DNA from: Clostridium sp.
GTDB lineage: Bacteria > Bacillota > Clostridia > Clostridiales > Clostridiaceae
DNA: 8,321 bases
NCBI GenBank assembly: GCA_003539755.1
Contig: DPOH01000129.1
Coordinates: 1-8,321, forward strand
Direction of reading: 5' to 3'
Part shown: positions 5,756-8,321 of the stretch, piece after piece
Position numbering within the stretch: position 1 is the stretch's first letter
Layout of the letters: the number at the start of each line of letters is the position of its first letter
Notes under the pieces: model-generated
What the model was told of the DNA's origin: nothing
What the model saw: the letters and a program-made list of their open reading frames with translations, nothing else
Database searches by the model: none
Made by a program: the position numbers and the translations under genes

Positions 5756-6448
5756 TTAGTTATGTCTTGGGTCTAATAATTGAGCAGCATCATCAACTCT
5801 TCCGTATTGTCCTCTAGCAGCTTCTAAAGCTTCGTTAGCGTCAACACCCTTAGCGATGCTTTCCATCATTTTTCCTAAGTTAACAAATTTGTATCCGATG
5901 ATTTCTTTATCTTCGTCAACAGCTACTTCTGTAACATATCCTTCAGCCATTTCAAGGTATCTTGGTCCTTTAGCTAAAGTTCCATACATAGTACCAACTT
6001 GTGATCTTAATCCTTTACCTAAGTCTTCAAGACCTGCTCCGATTGGTAATCCACCTTCAGAGAACGCAGTTTGAGTTCTTCCGTAAACGATTTGTAAGAA
6101 TAATTCTCTCATTGCTGTGTTTATAGCATCACAAACTAAGTCTGTGTTTAATGCTTCTAATATAGTTTTTCCTGGTAATATTTCAGAAGCCATTGCAGCT
6201 GAATGAGTCATTCCTGAACATCCAATTGTTTCAACTAATGCTTCTTGGATGATACCATCCTTAACATTAAGTGTTAATTTACAAGCTCCTTGTTGTGGTG
6301 CACACCAACCTATACCATGAGTTAAACCTGATATATCAGTGATTTGTTTTGATTGTACCCATTTTCCTTCTTCAGGAATTGGTGCTGGTCCATGATTAGG
6401 ACCTTTAGCAAGTACACACATTTCTTCAACTTCTTTTGAATACATCAT
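5756..6448 (-). CDS. NifU-like iron-sulfur cluster assembly scaffold protein
   Basis: This 230-residue soluble protein is related to the NifU/IscU scaffold fold that builds Fe-S clusters before transfer to target proteins. Five cysteines occur, at residues 11, 49, 56, 77 and 106. The block ETIGCSGMTHSAAMASEILPGKT (about 73-95) resembles the second conserved cysteine region of scaffold proteins, and VCDAINTAMREL (105-116) the third. The arrangement differs from classical IscU, and the C-terminal 100 residues (YLEMAEGYVTEV...GYKFVNLGKMM) are an addition that standard scaffolds lack, so cluster assembly is inferred rather than shown. Two adjacent ATG codons (6446-6448 and 6443-6445) are possible starts; GGGAGGAG lies about 9 bases upstream. 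It is the first gene of a two-gene operon with the GGGtGRT gene and has the same expression-optimised codon pattern. Confidence 0.85.
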   Translation of the reverse strand: MMYSKEVEEMCVLAKGPNHGPAPIPEEGKWVQSKQITDISGLTHGIGWCAPQQGACKLTLNVKDGIIQEALVETIGCSGMTHSAAMASEILPGKTILEALNTDLVCDAINTAMRELFLQIVYGRTQTAFSEGGLPIGAGLEDLGKGLRSQVGTMYGTLAKGPRYLEMAEGYVTEVAVDEDKEIIGYKFVNLGKMMESIAKGVDANEALEAARGQYGRVDDAAQLLDPRHN

Positions 6449-6556
6449 ATATTTTTGCTCCTCCCTAATTAATAGATATTCACAACTATTAAACCTTATT
6501 TCTAAGTTTCTAAATTGTCCTGGACATAATATATCCCAGCGGGGCGTTTTTACCCT
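6449..6556 (-). promoter_or_regulatory. About 108-base 5' leader of the NifU-like operon
   Basis: It runs from the predicted transcription start near 6556 to the start codon. It includes an unusual GC-rich block (ACGCCCCGC, 6539-6547) and a small CTGG/CCAG hairpin. A perfect 11-base palindrome, TGTCC-T-GGACA (6516-6526), which could be a protein-binding site, lies next to it. I do not recognise a known riboswitch class in it. Confidence 0.4.
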
Positions 6557-6562
6557 ACTACT

Positions 6563-6591
6563 ATTCTAGCAAATGATTTACGTTCGAACAA
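6563..6591 (-). promoter_or_regulatory. Promoter of the NifU-like/GGGtGRT operon
   Basis: On the minus strand TTGTTC (-35, 6586-6591), a 17-base spacer and TGC-TAGAAT (extended -10, TAGAAT at 6563-6568) form a good vegetative-type promoter. The -35 overlaps the palindrome GTTCGAAC, where a regulator could bind. Confidence 0.75.
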
Positions 6592-6778
6592 CCTTTATTT
6601 TAAATTTTGTCCACTAATTTTTCATTTTTTTTAGTTTCTGCTTAAGAATCTAATAATTTCAATATTTTTTTACTCTATAAATTATCAATCCTTCTCACTA
6701 TTAATTGCACACTATGGAATAATAAACCAAAATAATTATCATTTGTGAAATTATAAATAAAAATCACCATTATTTCTC
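6592..6778. other. Divergent intergenic region; possible second Fur half-site
   Basis: A+T-rich spacer between the leftward NifU-like operon and the rightward secreted-protein gene. It contains TGATAATTATTTTGG (minus strand, 6727-6741), whose first seven bases equal one Fur heptamer while the second half fits poorly. No ORF was seen. Confidence 0.35.
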
Positions 6779-6806
6779 TTGATTTTTTATTTTCATATGG
6801 TATAAT
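6779..6806 (+). promoter_or_regulatory. Promoter of the secreted protein gene
   Basis: TTGATT (-35, 6779-6784), a 16-base spacer and TGG-TATAAT (perfect -10 at 6801-6806 with the extended TG). Transcription should begin near 6813, about 59 bases before the start codon. Confidence 0.8.
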
Positions 6807-6816
6807 CCAAAACTAG

Positions 6817-6837
6817 TGATAATAATTCTCATTATCA
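6817..6837 (+). promoter_or_regulatory. Fur box over the transcription start
   Basis: TGATAAT (6817-6823) and ATTATCA (6831-6837) are perfect inverted repeats. The 19-base core 6818-6836 matches the classical Fur consensus GATAATGATAATCATTATC at 16 of 19 positions. It begins 10 bases downstream of the -10 and so covers the start of transcription, the expected place for iron-dependent repression. Confidence 0.8.
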
Positions 6838-6871
6838 TAAAAATAATAATGCTTTTACAAAGGAGAAATAC

Positions 6872-8230
6872 ATGATAAACAAATTCAATAAAACATTATC
6901 TTTAATTGCCGCTGGAACTCTTTTTGCCAGCAATACATGCATAATATCCGCTAACGCTGATAGTACTCCAATTAAGCTACCTACTCAATCCACAAAAGAA
7001 TCAGACTACATAAAGTTAGATTATAAAGATGGCCACATAAACAATGCAGTTGCTTTTGGTGAAAATAAATTCTATATTAACGGAAATATTATTAATAATA
7101 TAGAAAATAATTATTATTCATCAGATGATAATCTTACTTTACTTACTGATTTTTCAAGTTTTGATATTTCACTCTATGGGAAAAATTATTTATCCGCTGA
7201 AAATGGTGATTATTATATTGATCTTCAAACTGGCGAGGTTATTGAAGATAATCTACAAGAAAATAATTTAATAGATGCAACAATTAACTTAAGAAAAAAA
7301 ACTAGAAAATCTGCTGATGATAGATATTTTGATTATTATGAAGCAAAATCACTAAATGAACTTTCTAATTATAAGTTTAATGATCCTTGGTACGAAACAA
7401 CATTTTCTTCTGCCAACCCTACTAATGGAGATGACTCTAATACCCCTCTTGTAGTTTATCCAGATATTCAAGGAAATTATATAGATGCTGATTATCGTTT
7501 AGGTACAATAGCAGTTGTAACTACAAACAAAACTGTTTCTATTACTAATACTAATGAAAGTTCTGAAAATATAAGTATTGCTGTTTCAAATCATAAAACT
7601 ATAGGACATGATGCTTCAAATATTTATAGCATAGCAACATTAACTATTACAAGTGATGAAAAAATATGCAAAATTAATAGTTTATTTATCGAAGATATAG
7701 AAAATAGTGCTGTTAGAATTTATGATAATGGGCAAATTGTATGGTTTGATGTAATACAAAAAATCTCCAAAGAACAGTCTAATAGTAATATAGGTGGTGC
7801 AAAATACCCAAATACTGTTGAAACATACATACTTTCTGATGCTGATGGGAAGAATATTTCTCTTTCTCCTAATTTAAACTACTCTATTTCTGAGGGAAAA
7901 ATAATTTCATATTCTATTAATAATAATGAAATTACAATACATCAAATAACATTAAAAACTTCTACGGATTATAATTATATAAAAAGTAAAAAAACACCTG
8001 TAAAAAGTTTTGATGCTTATGATATCGATTCTTCAGGTGAATTATGGATTTTACAGAACGGATTTATGTATAGATATGATAGTGATGAATGGGTAAAAAC
8101 ACATAGAGTAGATGGATTAATGGATAATCTTTCTGTATATGATTCAAATAATTTTATAGTTTGTAATACAGATGATGACAGATACTCAATATATTCCAAT
8201 AATTCTAATAATGCTGAAAGTAATTTATAA
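6872..8230 (+). CDS. Secreted Fur-controlled surface protein, N-terminal part (interrupted by a stop)
   Basis: The 452-residue product begins with a textbook signal peptide: basic start (INKFNK), hydrophobic core (LSLIAAGTLFAS), and likely cleavage after ANA at residue 29. The mature part is acidic, rich in Asn, Ser, Asp and Tyr, with many short beta-strand-like stretches. Near the end DIDSSGELWILQNGFMYRYDSDEW looks like one blade of a beta-propeller. AAAGGAG lies about 7 bases before the ATG. A Fur box over its promoter predicts expression when iron is scarce. The same frame stays open past the TAA (8228-8230) to the edge of the window with cell-wall-repeat-like sequence, so this is probably the secreted half of a wall-bound protein. 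I do not recognise the N-terminal domain, and no heme- or siderophore-binding motif is evident. Confidence 0.8.
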   Translation: MINKFNKTLSLIAAGTLFASNTCIISANADSTPIKLPTQSTKESDYIKLDYKDGHINNAVAFGENKFYINGNIINNIENNYYSSDDNLTLLTDFSSFDISLYGKNYLSAENGDYYIDLQTGEVIEDNLQENNLIDATINLRKKTRKSADDRYFDYYEAKSLNELSNYKFNDPWYETTFSSANPTNGDDSNTPLVVYPDIQGNYIDADYRLGTIAVVTTNKTVSITNTNESSENISIAVSNHKTIGHDASNIYSIATLTITSDEKICKINSLFIEDIENSAVRIYDNGQIVWFDVIQKISKEQSNSNIGGAKYPNTVETYILSDADGKNISLSPNLNYSISEGKIISYSINNNEITIHQITLKTSTDYNYIKSKKTPVKSFDAYDIDSSGELWILQNGFMYRYDSDEWVKTHRVDGLMDNLSVYDSNNFIVCNTDDDRYSIYSNNSNNAESNL

Positions 8231-8321
8231 AATACTATTGAATTAGCTCAATCACAATATGGATGTTTACACAATCATGATGAAATATGGTCTTATCTTC
8301 TTGCAGATTCAACTAATAATT
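8231..8321 (+). pseudogene. In-frame continuation of the secreted protein, start of wall-binding repeats
   Basis: Directly after the TAA the same frame stays open for 30 codons to the window edge, reading through YGCLHNHDEIWSYLLADS. This resembles a choline-binding-type cell-wall repeat (GW-x-x-x-DG-x-W-YYL-x-x-DG), with the usual GW changed to GC and DG to DE and DS. There is no new start codon or ribosome binding site. The simplest reading is one gene with a nonsense codon between its secreted domain and its anchor. The rest lies outside the window. Confidence 0.55.

Noticed and set aside
5856..6074. Plus-strand ORF of 72 codons
   Set aside because: Antisense shadow of the NifU-like gene, with no start signals.
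8017..8199. Minus-strand ORF of 60 codons
   Set aside because: Antisense to the secreted protein gene, with no ribosome binding site and no recognisable sequence.
1..8321. CRISPR array, tRNA, rRNA or complete insertion sequence
   Set aside because: No regularly spaced repeats, cloverleaf sequence, rRNA-like blocks or paired terminal repeats around a transposase were seen.

Overview
The window looks like chromosomal DNA from a low-GC, endospore-forming anaerobe of the genus Clostridium. The evidence is the strongly A+T-rich base composition, purine-rich ribosome binding sites (GGAGG), a stretch of Spo0A-like sequence, and an intact pair of genes typical of Clostridia: a NifU-like scaffold protein followed by a GGGtGRT-family protein. 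I do not assign a species.

Layout. Positions 1-287 (minus strand) hold the 5' part of a small membrane protein gene that runs off the left edge. From about 350 to 4360 the DNA is mostly a graveyard of gene pieces: a chimeric remnant joining a Spo0A DNA-binding-domain piece to the last codons of the GGGtGRT gene (571-738); an Mrr-type restriction endonuclease remnant whose catalytic domain is missing (873-1755); a cyclic-phosphate-processing receiver (cREC) protein cut short (1758-1958); a serine resolvase with its middle removed (2142-2508); and, on the opposite strand, a piece of a Rep_3 plasmid replication initiator (4171-4356). The resolvase and initiator pieces suggest that a plasmid or similar element once sat here and decayed. 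One gene in this stretch is intact: a two-transmembrane, Cache-like GGDEF diguanylate cyclase (2688-3965, minus).

From 4594 to about 6591 (minus) lies a clean two-gene operon. It has an extended -10 promoter with a 17-base spacer, a leader of roughly 108 bases, the NifU-like gene, a 24-25 base gap, the GGGtGRT gene, and a strong intrinsic terminator. Its composition and codon choice differ clearly from the surrounding A+T-rich decayed DNA, as expected of a highly expressed conserved operon. The biochemical role of the GGGtGRT protein is not known to me.

Divergent from this operon, on the plus strand, is a secreted protein gene (6872-8230). It has a good promoter and a near-consensus Fur box over its predicted transcription start, so it should be induced by iron limitation. 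Its reading frame continues past an in-frame TAA to the right edge of the window with sequence resembling the start of choline-binding-type cell-wall repeats, so it appears to be a cell-wall-anchored protein cut off from its anchor by one stop codon.

The theme on the left side is repeated loss of gene interiors with both ends kept, at junctions that look microhomologous. The theme on the right side is iron: an Fe-S-scaffold-like operon back to back with a Fur-controlled surface protein. I found no CRISPR array, tRNA, rRNA or intact insertion sequence.
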